A DNA stretch of 31,867 bases from Purshia tridentata (GCA_003254885.1 QANT01008646.1:1-31867); one strand, 5' to 3'; positions 8,144 to 19,932 are shown, numbered from the stretch's first letter. Numbers and translations are program-made. Notes: generated by a model from the sequence alone, not told the origin.

Positions 8144-11105
8144 TGTCACGCCCCGACCCTCGGGCACGTGAACACCAACTGAACCTGAAAACTGAAATTA
8201 ATTCCTGAATCTGTGGGCCCTTTTTCTGAAACTGTGAGCCATGAATATAAAATAATTTATTGAAAACAACTGTAAGTTACAAAAGCACACTTATAAAAAC
8301 CACGCTGTAAACCTTTTACATAAAAGCAAGGTGTAAAATAACTTTCTGAAAACACTGCTGGTCTCACTGCCTCGTCTTCTCTCCACTGCCTCCTCAGCTT
8401 GCTCAACCTGCAAAACCAAACCCTGCACCCAACCACAGGTGCACCGAGTTTACACACAAACCCGGTAAGCTCACTAGAGCTCGTATGAGTGAAACTACTG
8501 TAAACCTCAAATTAATAATTCAATAAAATAATCAATTCACAATCCATCTTAATGCCTCAAGCACAGTCAAACCACAAATCACAAATCATAAACCTTAACC
8601 TGATCACCAAATCCTCTAAACCGATCAAATACACTGTCCCAATCTGTAATACCTCAAGTATCCTCAATTGATCCCCTAAATTGGAAATCACCTCGAATTA
8701 CACCACAATGTCCTGACTTAGAATCTCACTAGATTCTCCAATAATCTTAGAATCCTCGATATCCATTCAGAACCAACTTAAACCTCAATTAATCCTTTAA
8801 CCTGATCATGTATTTCTCAAGTTACACCTTAATCTCAAACTTAGAATCCAACTAACTTTCCCAATAACTTAGAATCAATCCTCATTTAAACCCTTGATCT
8901 CAAATAACCTCTATTACTCAAACCCCGGTAATCAATTCTCGCCTAAACCTTTAAATTCAACAGTTCCTCAACACCTCACTGTCACCCTTTGAGATTCCCC
9001 TAGCTTTAAAACATTTCATAAAAATTCACGAAAGAGAAAATAATTACCGATTTCAAATCCGCTTTAAAAACTCTTGGAAATCAATAAAACTGATCAAAGT
9101 CTCAAATTATAAAAGAAGAATTAAAGTTCCATAGTCAAAACAATCTGTAAACTCACAAGATATGAAAATCATCACCCAATCCACATCCAGCTAACCTGCC
9201 GTACATGCGCAGGGCTCACAACCTGCCGTACGCATGCAGGGCCAATAATCCTGCCGTACATGCGCAGGGCCTACGACCTGCCGTACGCATGCAGGGCCAA
9301 TACCTGCCGTACATGTGCAGAGCCAAGGTCTGTCATACACGTGCAGGGCCAACAACTGCCGTACGTGCACGCAGGGCCACCCCCAAAGGGCAAGGCATCC
9401 CGACACACGGCCCAAAGCTTATGTGTGTGCCGTGATGGGTCCCAAAGACCTGTATAATCTGAGAAGCTGAACGAGTACCAAATGGGTGCTCCGAAAACCG
9501 TACCAATACGAAAAGAAATATTTTTAGTTCAAAACACCAAAATCCAGGTTCCAAAACCTTTTGATATCACGAGAAAGTTAACCAAAGCTCAAACTTAAAA
9601 TTAAATCCTTTCTTAAAGAACCAAACGTTACCAAAAACTGATAAGTAAAATCAAATCTTTAATTTTATCCAAGAATAAACTGAATTCTCAAAATCAGTTT
9701 CCAAAACCAAAATCCACACTAAGTTACCTTAAAAAGCAATAATCTTAAAACCCCGGGAATCCCAATCCTAACCAAAAGTCTCCACCTGGACTCACCGGTC
9801 CTCAACAAACCACTAAATCCTTACTTAGTCCTTAATTAATCCTTTAAATCCTCGGAAATTCCATTCCAAATTCCGTACCCTTCTTAACTAGTAACCAGCA
9901 ACCAAACAAACAAGCACTCAACACAGCCAAGTAACTAACTAAACTGAGAGTTAAAGGATCTTAGGTTCACTCACTGTGACCACGCGAAAAGACCGAACTG
10001 CCCTTCGTGTCCTTCGTGGCTCCTTTGCACGAATTCTAAAATCTGGCTGCATAACGGCATCGGGAATACAAATTCCCAAGCCGAGCGTACCTGTTAAGAC
10101 CAGACAAACCAACAACCAAGGCAAAGTTCACAACCAAGCAACAAAACACAGCAATGGCGGGAACCACCACGCATTGTGGCTGCCCGACCCTCGGAAAGTA
10201 CACGGAAGGTCCGAGAAACTCACCCAAACTCACCCACGGGTTCGGGTGGTTGGCCCGAGGCCAAAAACCAAAAAAACGGTCGTTGGAACCGTCACACGCA
10301 GCGAGTCCCACAACGGTCAACGGGCGGTCAACTGCCAAAAACGAAAGTCACGTTTAGTTTAAACGAACTACATAGAGACGTAGAGGGGATCGATTCTCGA
10401 ACCTGGGTCGACGGCCAAAAGTGGCCGGAAAAGGAGGAAAACTGGCCAAAAAGCCGTCGGCCTCCCTAGCTCTGATCCGCCGCCCACGGCGGTCCAACGG
10501 GTCAATCGAACCCACCCACACGCTGGGCTCGACGAGAGGAAGAGATCTGGGCAGGTGGGAGGTCGCGTCATCGCCGAGATCGCCGCCATGGCGCTGACTG
10601 TGCACGCTCGAATTCTCTTTTTCCGGGCTGTTTCGGGAGGAGGCGCCACCACCGGAGGGAAGAGGGAGGAGAGGCGAGCACAGCGAGCCAAAAACCAGGC
10701 AGGCCCGCCGCCGGACGCGCCCCCACGCGCGGCTAGGAGATGCACTCGCGAGGAAGAGAGAGAACCTTCGGGAGAGAGGAGAGAGAAAATGCTGCCATTT
10801 TTCTGGGGTTCTGTGCCCTTTTTAAAAACCAACTTTTCAAAATTACCACTTGCCCCTCTCTTCACACGTCCGTAACTTTCCAATCGTAGCTCCGTTTGAC
10901 GCGTGCTACGTGTCTACGAACTCGTGAGGACGAGACCTTTCCAATGAAGCCAAAGTCAACGTGAAAACCTTGCCCGAACTAAAAGTCAACTTTTTGCCCA
11001 ACTTTAAAATTTGAAAAATGCTCAAACCGCTTTACTTTCCAAATAAAATCCCGAAAATCTTTAAAAAACTTTTCAAAACCACTTTGGAAAGTGCGGGGTG
11101 TTACA
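8144..11105 (+). mobile_element. LTR-like repeat, copy A (2.96 kb, 5-bp TSD)
   Basis: The element runs from TGTCACGCCCCGACC to GCGGGGTGTTACA, flanked on both sides by GATTC (8139-8143 and 11106-11110). A paralogue of the target without the insertion exists in this window (15465-15745 in reverse) and confirms the boundaries. TG...CA ends and a 5-bp duplication indicate an LTR. There is no internal domain, so it is best read as a solo LTR. It contains a 7-unit tandem array (9195-9380), a conserved CACACGGCCCAAAGC / GATGGGTCCCAAAGA block, and a GC-rich block (about 10380-10800). Open frames in that block (up to 171 residues on minus) are not shared in frame with the other copies. Its 5' end differs from copies B-D, so it belongs to a diverged subfamily. 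Confidence 0.75.
9195..9380 (+). repeat. Tandem array in copy A, 7 units of 26-28 bp
   Basis: Units start CCTGCCGTAC and end GCAGGGCC. They alternate between an ATGCGCAGGG form and a GCATGCAGGG form, then degrade to CTGTCATACACGTGCAGGG and GTACGTGCACGCAGGG. The array is conserved in copies B and D at the same relative position. Confidence 0.85.
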
Positions 11106-11310
11106 GATTCACACTTGTTTAACAATAAAACTATAAATACTAAATTAAACTAATTAAAAATAAAAAACATGTGTAATCCAACCACAAACATAAAAAACAA
11201 AAAAAAAAATTAGAAAACCATAAGCCCAGCCCAGCCCAGCCCAGCCCTTTCTCCCTCCCTCCATCACTCCCTCCCTCCCTCCCTCACTCCCTCTCTCTCT
11301 CTTTTTTTTA
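11106..11310 (+). repeat. Older repeat, right half, with CCCAG and CCCT expansions
   Basis: Continuation of 8051-8143. It shares ACTAATTAAAAATAAAAAAC-type sequence, ATGTGTAATCCAA and ACCATAAGCCCA with the reverse of 15465-15680. A CCCAG pentanucleotide run (about 11224-11246) and CCCT runs (11251-11290) are expanded here compared with that paralogue. Confidence 0.7.
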
Positions 11311-11425
11311 GATCGATAATTTCCAACCAATTAAATGAGACTTCTGTGAATTGTTTGTTGAAATTGAAATACCATAAGATTATGTATAGTGTAGAGTTTG
11401 ATAGCCTACATATGTAATATTTTTT
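11311..11425. other. Short non-coding spacer
   Basis: AT-rich sequence without a recognisable feature. Confidence 0.3.
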
Positions 11426-11759
11426 AGTGTAAATACAAGTCTATCTTTTGACAAAAGGAAAAGAAACTACTTGTTCCTGGAAATTTCAAGCAGAATAACT
11501 GTAAACATAAAAGGCCAAGCAATCATACGTTGGATTTCTGTCTCTAAGGGAGGATATATGATTATTTGTAAGTGGATTCCTACCAGTTTTCTAGTGTAAA
11601 TACAAGTCTATCTTTTGACAAAAGGAAAAGAAACTACTTGCTCCTGGAAATTTCAAGTAGAATAATTGTAAACATAAAAGGCCAAGCAATCATACGTTGG
11701 ATTTCTCTGTCTCTGAGGGAGGATATATGGTTATTTGTAAGTGGACTCCCACCTGCAGA
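11426..11759 (+). repeat. Tandem duplication, unit ~167 bp
   Basis: Copy 1 starts at 11426 and copy 2 at 11593, both with AGTGTAAATACAAGTCTATC. They then match nearly base for base through AAAAGGCCAAGCAATCATAC to GTTATTTGTAAGTGGA (ATTATTTG in copy 1). The few differences are mostly transitions. An open frame of 66 codons across the junction has no recognisable product. Confidence 0.9.
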
Positions 11760-11925
11760 TCGGAGTCCATAAAATAATTAATGGGAGATTAGAGAGAACC
11801 CACAACTCCATGTCCTTTAAAAAGTTATGAGAGAGGAAGTGAACTTTTAATCTCAATTATGTTTAACCAGGGGAGGCTAATGTCCTCTGCAATTGAAATA
11901 GAGCAATACTTGGAACCCGCCCAAG

Positions 11926-11978
11926 GATGCACCTGCGCATCCACCTACCCCTTACTTGGCTCGTTCAACAGTGCAGGC
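11926..11978 (+). repeat. Left arm of a small foldback element
   Basis: CCCAAGGATGCACCTGCGCA followed by TCCACC, CCCCTTA and CAGTGCAGG matches the reverse complement of 12365-12392 plus 15242-15280. Without its two insertions the element would be only about 120 bp. Confidence 0.7.
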
Positions 11979-12364
11979 TTAGGATCAAAACCATTTTAGA
12001 TCACACATTAAATATCATTTATGCAAAAAAAATCAACTCAGTTGTAAATCGTTTGATTATATAATTGTTACCGAATAAATATAGATCACATACTAAATAT
12101 CATTTCTGCAAAAAAAATCAACTTAGTTGGAAATTGTTTGGTTATATAATTCTCACCGAATAAATAGATGGTTTAGTCAATAAATAATTTTAAAAGAAGT
12201 AAAAAAAACCCTCCCCAAATCATGCTTACATTTTTCATCTTTAAATACAGATTGTCTATTTATTCCATAATAGTTAAATAACCAAATAATCTTCGACTGA
12301 GTTAATTTTTACAGAAATAGTCTTTAATATATGATCTAAAAATGAACATTTATGATCCTAAACC
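11979..12364 (+). mobile_element. MITE inserted in the centre of the small foldback
   Basis: It begins TTAGGATCAAAACC and its right end, reversed, reads GGTTTAGGATCATAAATG, an imperfect terminal inverted repeat. Inside are two direct copies of an 85-bp repeat (about 11996-12081 and 12082-12168: TAGATCACA...TTAAATATCATT, then CAACT.AGTTG and ACCGAATAAATA). A third copy lies in reverse at about 12258-12345. There is no coding capacity. Confidence 0.7.
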
Positions 12365-12392
12365 TTCACTGCCGCATGATGAATTTTAAGGG
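12365..12392 (-). repeat. Inner part of the right foldback arm
   Basis: CTTCACTGCC...TTTTAAGGG is the reverse partner of CCCCTTA...CAGTGCAGG at 11948-11977. The arm resumes at 15242 after LTR-like copy B. Confidence 0.6.
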
Positions 12393-15241
12393 TGACAGGA
12401 CCCTCCCCGAATTCCACCCTGGAACTCAGAGTGATCCTGCGAGAATCTAATATTAAGGAAAATCCTATCGAAAATTTGGCAGAACCTCCCCTGAAATTGG
12501 ACTAACCATTTCTCCACGAAGACCTGCAAAAGCACTTCTAAGCACCACAGCTCCTCTACCACAATCAAAGGGTCTTCGACCCAAATTTCAAAGCCAATTA
12601 ATTAAGTATTCAAAGGGTTATCAGGGCTGGCTACAAAATTTACTAAGAAAAATAAGGTTTACAAGGATAACTAAACACCTATAACTACACCAGCTAACTA
12701 CATTGCCTCGACGTCCTTGGTTCGACCGCTCGATCGCTACAACCTGGGGGAAGATTTGAAACAACACACAAGGATAAAACTAGTGAGGTAAACTCAGTGA
12801 GTGGACGTAAACCAAAATACGCATTAATAAACCTTTACTTTCAAGTTTCCTTAAAATTTCACAAACCTTCTTTGAAATCCCCCAGTTTTAAAATCACTTT
12901 CATAAAATTCACTGAAAACTCCATGTAAAAGCTCGTATTTGAAATTCATTTTAAAAACTCTGATAAATTGATAAAACTGGTCAAGCTCCCAAAATATTAA
13001 ATAAGAACTGAAATTTGTATCAACCAAGAATTATTTTGTAAACTGTTTTGACAAAGAAGCCTCTCACCCAACAGTTACCCATTGAACCTGACGTACATGC
13101 GCAGGGCCCACGACCTGCTGTACGCATGCAGGGCCAATAGCCTACCGTACATGCGCAGGGTTCACAACCTGCCATACGCATGCAGGGCCAATAATCCTGC
13201 CGTACATATGCAGAGCCAGAGTCTGTCATACACATGCAGGGCCAATATACCTGCCATACGTGCACGCCCCAAAGGGCAAAGCATCCCGACACACAGCCCA
13301 AAGCCTATGTGTGTGCCGTGATGGGTCCCAAAGATCTATATAATCTGATAATCTGAAGGGTACTGAATGAGGTGGTTTGAAATCATAAATTTCTGAAACT
13401 CCTTTCCCAAGATATAAAATACTTAACGTTTCATAAAAACCACGACTAGTAAATCCTTGGCACAAAACCCATTGAAATCTAGTATTTTCTCAAACTCAAA
13501 CATGAAAAACATTTTGAATTCCTTTTTGTCTCGCCAAAGCATGAAATCCAGTATAGCAAATTTCAACCCAACGTCTAAGTCAAACTTCTATAAGAAATCT
13601 GTAAACTAAACTTGCGAACCAAATAATACTTCTAATTTAAATAAATCAGAGCTCAAATAAACTCAACTAAAAATATGAATTAAATCATAAAATCCATAAA
13701 CAATTCATAACAAACTTTAGGAAACGAAGTCCACTCACAGAGATAGCCTAGCTTTGGTCTCCAGCTGGATCGTCTCTAGGCATTGAGAATGTCGCCTAAC
13801 ACTAGAACGACAATACGTTAGAATACTAATCAATTTACGATCGTAAAAACACATGCACATTTTAGGCCTTACGCTCCAAAATTCTAAATTTAAATCCCAA
13901 ACTCACTTATTTTCCTTCTTGACGCAACCCCAACGCTACTAACTCATTTTTATCCTGTTAAACTCCTCCCAATAACCTTCATTACTACTCAACTCGACCG
14001 AGGGTCGTTCGGGAGTCATTTCGACAATCAAAAAGTGTCCAATTTAACCCCAAACTCACCATTTCTCCGATTTTCTTCAAGTTGACTATTCTAAACCTCA
14101 ATAAATCGTTCCTAAAGGTGAAAATCACGCCCAATTTCAATTAAATCACCATAAACACCTTAGATTTCTAGAAATCCTGAAATGGGCATAAGCACCAACA
14201 ATCAAACTTCCAATTTCCTTAATAATTTCCTAAATTTCTCGTTCCAAACTTCGATTAGAGATTCCTAATAACGAAAATTACCCAAAATGTCCCATAATTT
14301 GATTCAATTTCAAAGACCAATGATAAACCCGAAAATACCTTCAAACCCCCAAATTCAATCTTCCATAATTTCTCAAAATTCAACCACCAAATTAGAGGGG
14401 AAGGAAAGCCCATGAAAGGAGGGAGAAAACTCACCAAAAACCTGGGCCAATCATGGCCGGAAACAGCCGGAAACGGTGGAGGAAGCTCGCGGCGCAGCTG
14501 GCTTCCCGAGCTCCTTGCTGCGCGTGGGAGTGACGGCTGGCGAGGAGGAAGGCTGGAATGTAACGATCGGCGCCTGACGAAGCTTTCACGAGGTTTCTCG
14601 CCACCTGGGGTCGCCGGGAGTGACCGGAGCTGGAAGCTCCAGTCGCGCGCACAGGGAGAGTAGGAGAGAGAGGCGTACGGGTGAGGTAGCTGGCTAGGCG
14701 GTGCGGGAAGAGGCTGGGTGGGGGTCGCTAGTGGCTGGGCAGGTCGGAGGTTGGCCGGAAATGGGTTGGCGTCACGCAGGGGAGAGAGGAAGAGGGAGGT
14801 GTCGGGCTAAGGGGCTGTTCTTGCGTGGGAAGAAGAGAGGAGAGAGAAATAAAGGGGGGAAAAAGAGGATTCCAGAATTTTCTAGAATTTAGACCCACTT
14901 CTTCATAGTTACAAGTTTGCCCCTCACTTTGAACCTCCGTATTTCTCAAACCGTACCTCCAAATGACGCATGCTACGTGTCTACGGACTCGTGAAGTTGA
15001 GCTCTACATAACATTTCAAAGTCAACTCTGAAATTTGGGTAATTTAAAAAGTCAACTTTGGATCTCTTCTCACGTTCCTAACTTTCTAACCGGGGCTCTA
15101 AATAACCCATACCGCATGTCAATGAACTCGTGAGCTCAAGACCTTTCTAACGGACCCAAAGTCAAAGCTAAAATCTTTCTAGAACCAAAAGTTAACGTTG
15201 GGCCCTATTAACATTCACTTAGGAATGTACGGGTCATTACA
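12393..15241 (+). mobile_element. LTR-like repeat, copy B (2.85 kb)
   Basis: It runs from TGACAGGACCCTCCCC to TACGGGTCATTACA. The flanks read AAGGG on the left and AGGGG on the right. AGGG is an exact 4-bp duplication, and AAGGG is an exact 5-bp one if the last A of the element is counted as target. It lies within the right arm of the small foldback element, which independently fixes both ends. It carries a 7-unit tandem array (13086-13266), the AGATAGCCTAGCTTTGGTCT block (13740) and the GC-rich block (about 14430-14860). Open frames over the GC-rich block are not conserved in frame. No gag, pol, PBS or polypurine tract is visible. Confidence 0.75.
13086..13266 (+). repeat. Tandem array in copy B, 7 units of ~26 bp
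   Basis: Same unit family as 9195-9380, alternating TACATGCGCAGGG and TACGCATGCAGGG forms, slightly more degenerate. Confidence 0.85.
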
Positions 15242-15280
15242 AGGGGAGGGTGGATGCATAGGTGCATCCTTGGGGGGATC
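15242..15280 (-). repeat. Outer part of the right foldback arm
   Basis: GGTGGATGCATAGGTGCATC followed by CTTGGGG is the reverse partner of the arm starting at 11926. It begins directly after copy B. Confidence 0.75.
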
Positions 15281-15464
15281 CACATATTTCCCATTGAAAA
15301 TTTCAAAATTTCAAAATATAACCAATTGGTTTTAAAATCTCAGTTAGATCAATCTTATTAAAATGATATAACTCCTGTTGACATCCAAATGCAAATCTAT
15401 ATTGATCAGGTTTTTTGAAATTGACAATCAAAGTATTTGGGGTCTCTGATCCCATGTATAACTC

Positions 15465-15745
15465 CATGTCCAATATGCAAAGAAGAGAGGGTGAGTAGAG
15501 AAAGAATGACAGGGGTTAGAGGTTGGAGAAGAAAGGTAAGTTGGGCTTATGATTTTCTTGTTTTCTTATTTTTTTCAAGTTTTTTATGTTTATGTGATTG
15601 GATTACACATGTTTTTTATTTTTAATTATTTTGACTGGGTGATTATAGCTTTAGATAAGTTTCAACCATATGATGTTTATAAAAGACATGTGGCACTCTA
15701 TAGTTAAAAGGTTAACAATGTTAGGATATTAGAGTGCCTAGGGGA
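15465..15745 (-). repeat. Uninterrupted inverted copy of the repeat hit by copy A
   Basis: Read on the minus strand, this stretch matches 8051-8143 and then directly 11106-11310, without the 2.96-kb insertion. Shared blocks include GCACTCTAATAT, CTATAGAGT, CTTTTATAA and AATAAAAAACATGTGTAATC. At the target position it has GGTTG once, where copy A is flanked by GATTC twice. Confidence 0.75.
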
Positions 15746-16342
15746 GGATCCAAATCCATAATTCAGTTACTAAAATATAATTTTTTTCTTATTTTTAATA
15801 AGGGGTATTTTAAAGAAAGGTTAGGATCCTTTGACAAAAACTTTCACAAATATTTTTACAATAGTTTTGAGCCTTCAATTATACTAATATTTAAGGGCCT
15901 GAAATATAAGTGATATGAAAATTCTATTGTCATTAAATTACATGGAAGCTAACGTGGTATTATGATTAATAAAAAAAGAGTTAAAGAATTGGAAAGGTAA
16001 GAAAATGAAAACAAAAACGTGACTAGGGATGTGATTTGGATTGGAAAATTAGAATATGGTCGATTCTAATCAGAAAATTTTCAATTTTGAAATGCTTAAA
16101 TCAAATTTGAAATTCAAAAATTTCAATAAGAAAAAAAAAAGGATTGGAATGTTTCTGTAAATTCTAATCCGAAAAATTGTAAAATTTTCCTAAAGGCATT
16201 CTAATATGATATTTCTACTGAAAGTGTGCCAATTGATTCCATTTTATATTAATATTATATATTTCAATTATTCTTTAGTAAGGACGTTCACATGTTTCAA
16301 AATGTGCAAACACTAAATGCGAACACCGACACAGTGCGTAGG
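15746..16342. other. Non-coding spacer
   Basis: AT-rich sequence with short simple runs such as AATTTGAAATTC and a poly-A run at 16131. No coding frame, RNA gene or terminal repeat is recognisable. Confidence 0.4.
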
Positions 16343-19255
16343 TGACAGGACCCTCCCCGAATTCCACCCTGGAACTCGGAGTGATCCTGCGGGCATCCAA
16401 TATCAAGGAAAATCCTACCGAAATTTCGGCAGAACCTCCCCTGAAATTGGACGAACCCTGTCTCCGAAGACATGCAAGGAAAACACTTCTAAGTATCCCA
16501 ACTCCTCTACCACAATCCAAAGGGTGTCTGACCCAAATTTCAAAGCCAATTAATTAAGTTTTTCACTAAGTTACAGAGTGGTGCTACAAACTTTACTATA
16601 GAAATAAAATACAAAGAGAATGATTTCCTACTGCTTCACAACTTTATAATAGTGCCTCGACGTCTTTGGCTCGACCGTTCCACCGCTACAATCTGGGGGA
16701 AAAATTTAAAACGACAAAAAGAGATAAACTAATGAGACGACTCAGTGAGTGGACGGAGATAAAAGTGTTTAAACTTAAGTTATAACACAATTCATTTATT
16801 ATAATAAAAATACCCAAAAAAGTTAATATCAAAACCTCACATCTCGCTTTGGAAATCCCCAAATTTTAAAACTCTTTTTCTTTCTAAAACTATTTCATAC
16901 AGATTTCGAATCAATGTAATAATAGAAAAGAACTTTCTGAAATTCATTTGCTGGAAAGTAACTCATAAAACCACCATCTAAGTACCCTAGAAAACTGGGC
17001 ATACACTCATACGGAATGCTGCATCGTACGAGCAGGGCGAATCTAACCGGCCATACACCTGCATGGAATTCTGCATCGTACAGGCAGGGCAAAGCTAACT
17101 GGCTATACACCTGTACGGAATTCTGCATCGTACAGGCAGGGCAAATAACTGGTCGTACGCGCACGCAGAGCTACCCCCAAAGGGCGAGGCATCGTAACAC
17201 ACGGCCCAAAGCCTATGTGTGTGTCACGATGGGTCCCAAAGACCTTACTGAACTTATCTGTAGCTGGGTACTCATACGGCAATTTAAATCCACTTTTAAG
17301 TTCCTCAAACCACAACTAATAAAATCCTCGGCACAATAACCCTTTGAAATCCGATGTATAACAATCTCCAAACCCACAGTTTTAAACAAACTTATTTAAG
17401 AAATCCAGAGATTAAACTTACGAACCAACAATATTGCGAAATAATTTGCTCAAAGCCCAAATAAAACTCATACTATAAATATAACTATAATATAAATATC
17501 AATTAACTCAAGAAGTTTATAAACAAGTCCACTCACAGAGATAGCCTAGCTTTGGTCTCCGACTAGATCGTCTCGAGTCTCGGGAGTATCGCCTAAAATA
17601 AGAATAGCTTTCATTAGGATAAACTTCCAAATAATAATTGAAAAACTAGAGTGTATGAGTTCTAGTCCTTCCGCTTCATAATTCTAAATTCAACCCATAA
17701 CCCAACTAAATTTCCTTCTCGACTCAAAATCCCACGCCACTAGTTCATTTTTTTAATCCGGTAATTTCCCCAATTATTCTCCTTCTTGACTCAACCCCAA
17801 CACTACTAACTCATTTTTATCCCGTTAAATTTCTCCCAATAACCATCATTACTACAAAACTCGACCGAGGGTTATTCGGAGGTCGTTTCGACCACCCAAA
17901 AAGTGTCTAACTTCACCTCAAAATCACCATTTCTCCGCTTTCCTTCAACCTAACCATTCTAAATCACCATTGATCGTTCCTAAGTTTGGAATTTAATTAA
18001 AACCACCTCAAATTACCACCCAAAATCAACGATTCCAATAGACTTAACATGGTTTCCAAATCCCTAATTCCCAAGTTTCTAACTTCTCACAATAATTCCT
18101 TAATTTAAATTCCAAATCACTCCAATTCCATACCATAACCACCAATTTCACCATAGAACTTTTAATTACCCTCAATTAAACAAGAATCCGAATTGGCATA
18201 ATCCCCCAAATCCAAGTTCCCAAAATCCTCAAAATCAAACAATTAAACAAGTCCTAAATTACCCCAAATCAATACTTAGTCTCACAATTTCACAAAACAA
18301 CCACCCATTCCACTCAAACAAGGCCCAATCCGAAATGGCATAACCCCACTTTTCCCAATTTTTCCAATCTCTCAAAATTCCTTTAAATTTCTTAATCTAA
18401 CCTTCAATTCATAGTTACTAGGAGTGATTATTGCCCAAAAATACATAAAACACATTCCAATTTCCAAAATCTCAAGGGAATCCGAATTCGGGTTCTAACT
18501 TCCTACATTCTAACTTCTCAAACATTCAAAATTAAACCACCAATTTAGAGGGGAAATAAAGCCTAGAATGAGGGGAAGAAAACCCACCCAAAATAGAGAG
18601 AAGGGGTGCCAGAAAACCGGCCGGAAATGGAGGAAGGGACCGGCGACATTGGCAGCTTCCCAAGCTGATCTCGTCGCGCACAAAGGTTTGGTTGGCTGGA
18701 GGAGCGGCTGGGGAGGCTCGTCGGCAGCTGGAGTGTCGCCGGAGGGGGGAGTTGGGTCGGCCGGAATGGCTGGGCGGTGCGCACTACATGGGAGAGGAAA
18801 AGGGAAGTCACGGGCTGGGGGGTCTGTGTGTGTGCGTGGGGAAGGGAAGAGGAGAGAGAAATAAATAAAGAGAGAGAGATTCCAGAAATTTCTGGAATTT
18901 TAAATACCATTTCATCATAATTACAAGTTTGCCCCTCACTTTAAACCTCCGTATTTTTCAAACCGTAGCTCCAAATGACGCATGCTACGTGTCTACGAAT
19001 TCGTGAAGTCGAGCTCTACGCGACTATGTCAAAGTCAACTCTAAACTCCAAATAATTTAAAAAGTCAACCTTGAGCTCTTTTATCACGTTCATAAATTTT
19101 TAATCGTAACTCCAAATCACCCATGCCGCGTGTCAATGATCTCGTGAGCTCAAGACCTTCCTAACAGACCTAAGGTCAAAGCTAAAATCTTACCAGAACC
19201 AAAAGTCAACGTTGAGCCCTACTAACATTCACTTAGGAAGGTACGGGTCGTTACA
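16343..19255 (+). mobile_element. LTR-like repeat, copy C (2.91 kb)
   Basis: It starts TGACAGGACCCTCCCC and ends TACGGGTCGTTACA, collinear with copies B and D. Flanks are GTAGG and AAGTG, so no target duplication is visible. The tandem array at 17003-17166 is of a different type from the other copies: three units of about 58 bp built on TACGGAATTCTGCATCGTAC and AGGCAGGGCAAA. A 78-bp internal duplication occurs near 17703-17840 (CTTCTCGACTC / CTTCTTGACTC, CACTAGTTCATTTTT / CTACTAACTCATTTTT). The GC-rich block is at about 18600-18850. No protein-coding domain is present. Confidence 0.7.
17003..17166 (+). repeat. Tandem array in copy C, ~58-bp unit, three copies
   Basis: Units contain CATACACCTG, GGAATTCTGCATCGTACAGG and CAGGGCAAA. 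The position corresponds to the 26-bp arrays of the other copies, but the unit has been rearranged. Confidence 0.8.
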
Positions 19256-19278
19256 AAGTGGTTTTATTTGCCTAGTGT

Positions 19279-19401
19279 AGCTGTTCAGATACTAGTTAGA
19301 GTAAAAACTACTTGAAACTGATTATCAATGCTTAGACTTGTTGATGACATGATCAAGCTTATTTTTGGTTTCTGGTTGTTGTACTCTTGCCATCTTTTTG
19401 C
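19279..19401 (+). repeat. Direct repeat, first copy (~123 bp)
   Basis: AGCTGTTCAGATACTAGTTA ... GTTGTACTC.TGCCAT recurs at 19933-20056, 654 bases downstream, with about ten mismatches. It begins 23 bases after copy C ends. On the minus strand it contains a short GT-AG-compatible terminal coding piece ending in STTTRNQK and a stop. Confidence 0.85.
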
Positions 19402-19932
19402 AGGTGTTGGCAGGTGTAATTGTTTAGCAAGTGAAACTATTTGTTTAGTGGTCTTCTTTTTTTGTAAAAATTCTTGAGCACATTAAAGTTGTTTTGTATA
19501 TGCAATGATGTTTATTGTACATAAATAGTTTTTTATATCATGCACATCAAAATACGAAAATTTGTTGTATTCCTTTTTAAGTTTTGGACTGATTTCTTTG
19601 TTTTTTTGGTTCAGTAACAGCTTGTGAAAAATAAATTTCTGGATTTTTGTAAGTTTAAAATAACAAATATAGTACTTTTAAAAATATATTCAGTTAGTCC
19701 TAGTTTAAATGATACAAATTTTAATAGTAGTTTTTAGTTTATAGTTACACTAAAAGCATTATTTCCTTGAAGTTGTTTGTCCAGTGTAAATGATTTCAAG
19801 TGAAGTTGTTTTCCCCTTCAGTTACTAGCGAAATATATATAACAATTGTACTATTACAATTAACAGTTACACTATAATTCAAGCCGTTAGTGAAATTGTT
19901 TACTAAAATTACTGAAATAAAATAAATAGAAA
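19402..19932. other. AT-rich non-coding stretch
   Basis: Rich in AGTGTA and GTTACA motifs, with no supported frame. It may be an intron or 3' flank of the minus-strand protease-like fragment. Confidence 0.4.

Noticed and set aside
9191..9457. Cys- and Arg-rich repeat peptides on both strands (also near 13020, 17016 and 22067)
   Set aside because: These are translations of the non-coding tandem array. Unit length of 26-28 bp is not a multiple of three, so the peptide periodicity is not maintained.
10368..10883. 171-codon minus-strand open frame
   Set aside because: It is the longest frame in the LTR-like copies, but it sits over the GC-rich block. The corresponding positions in B, C and D do not preserve the frame.
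8144..11105. A TIR-type DNA transposon based on the TGTNACNCCCC inverted ends
   Set aside because: The inverted similarity is only about 11 bases and the target duplication is 5 bp, which fits an LTR with TG...CA ends better than hAT, CACTA, Mutator or Harbinger families.
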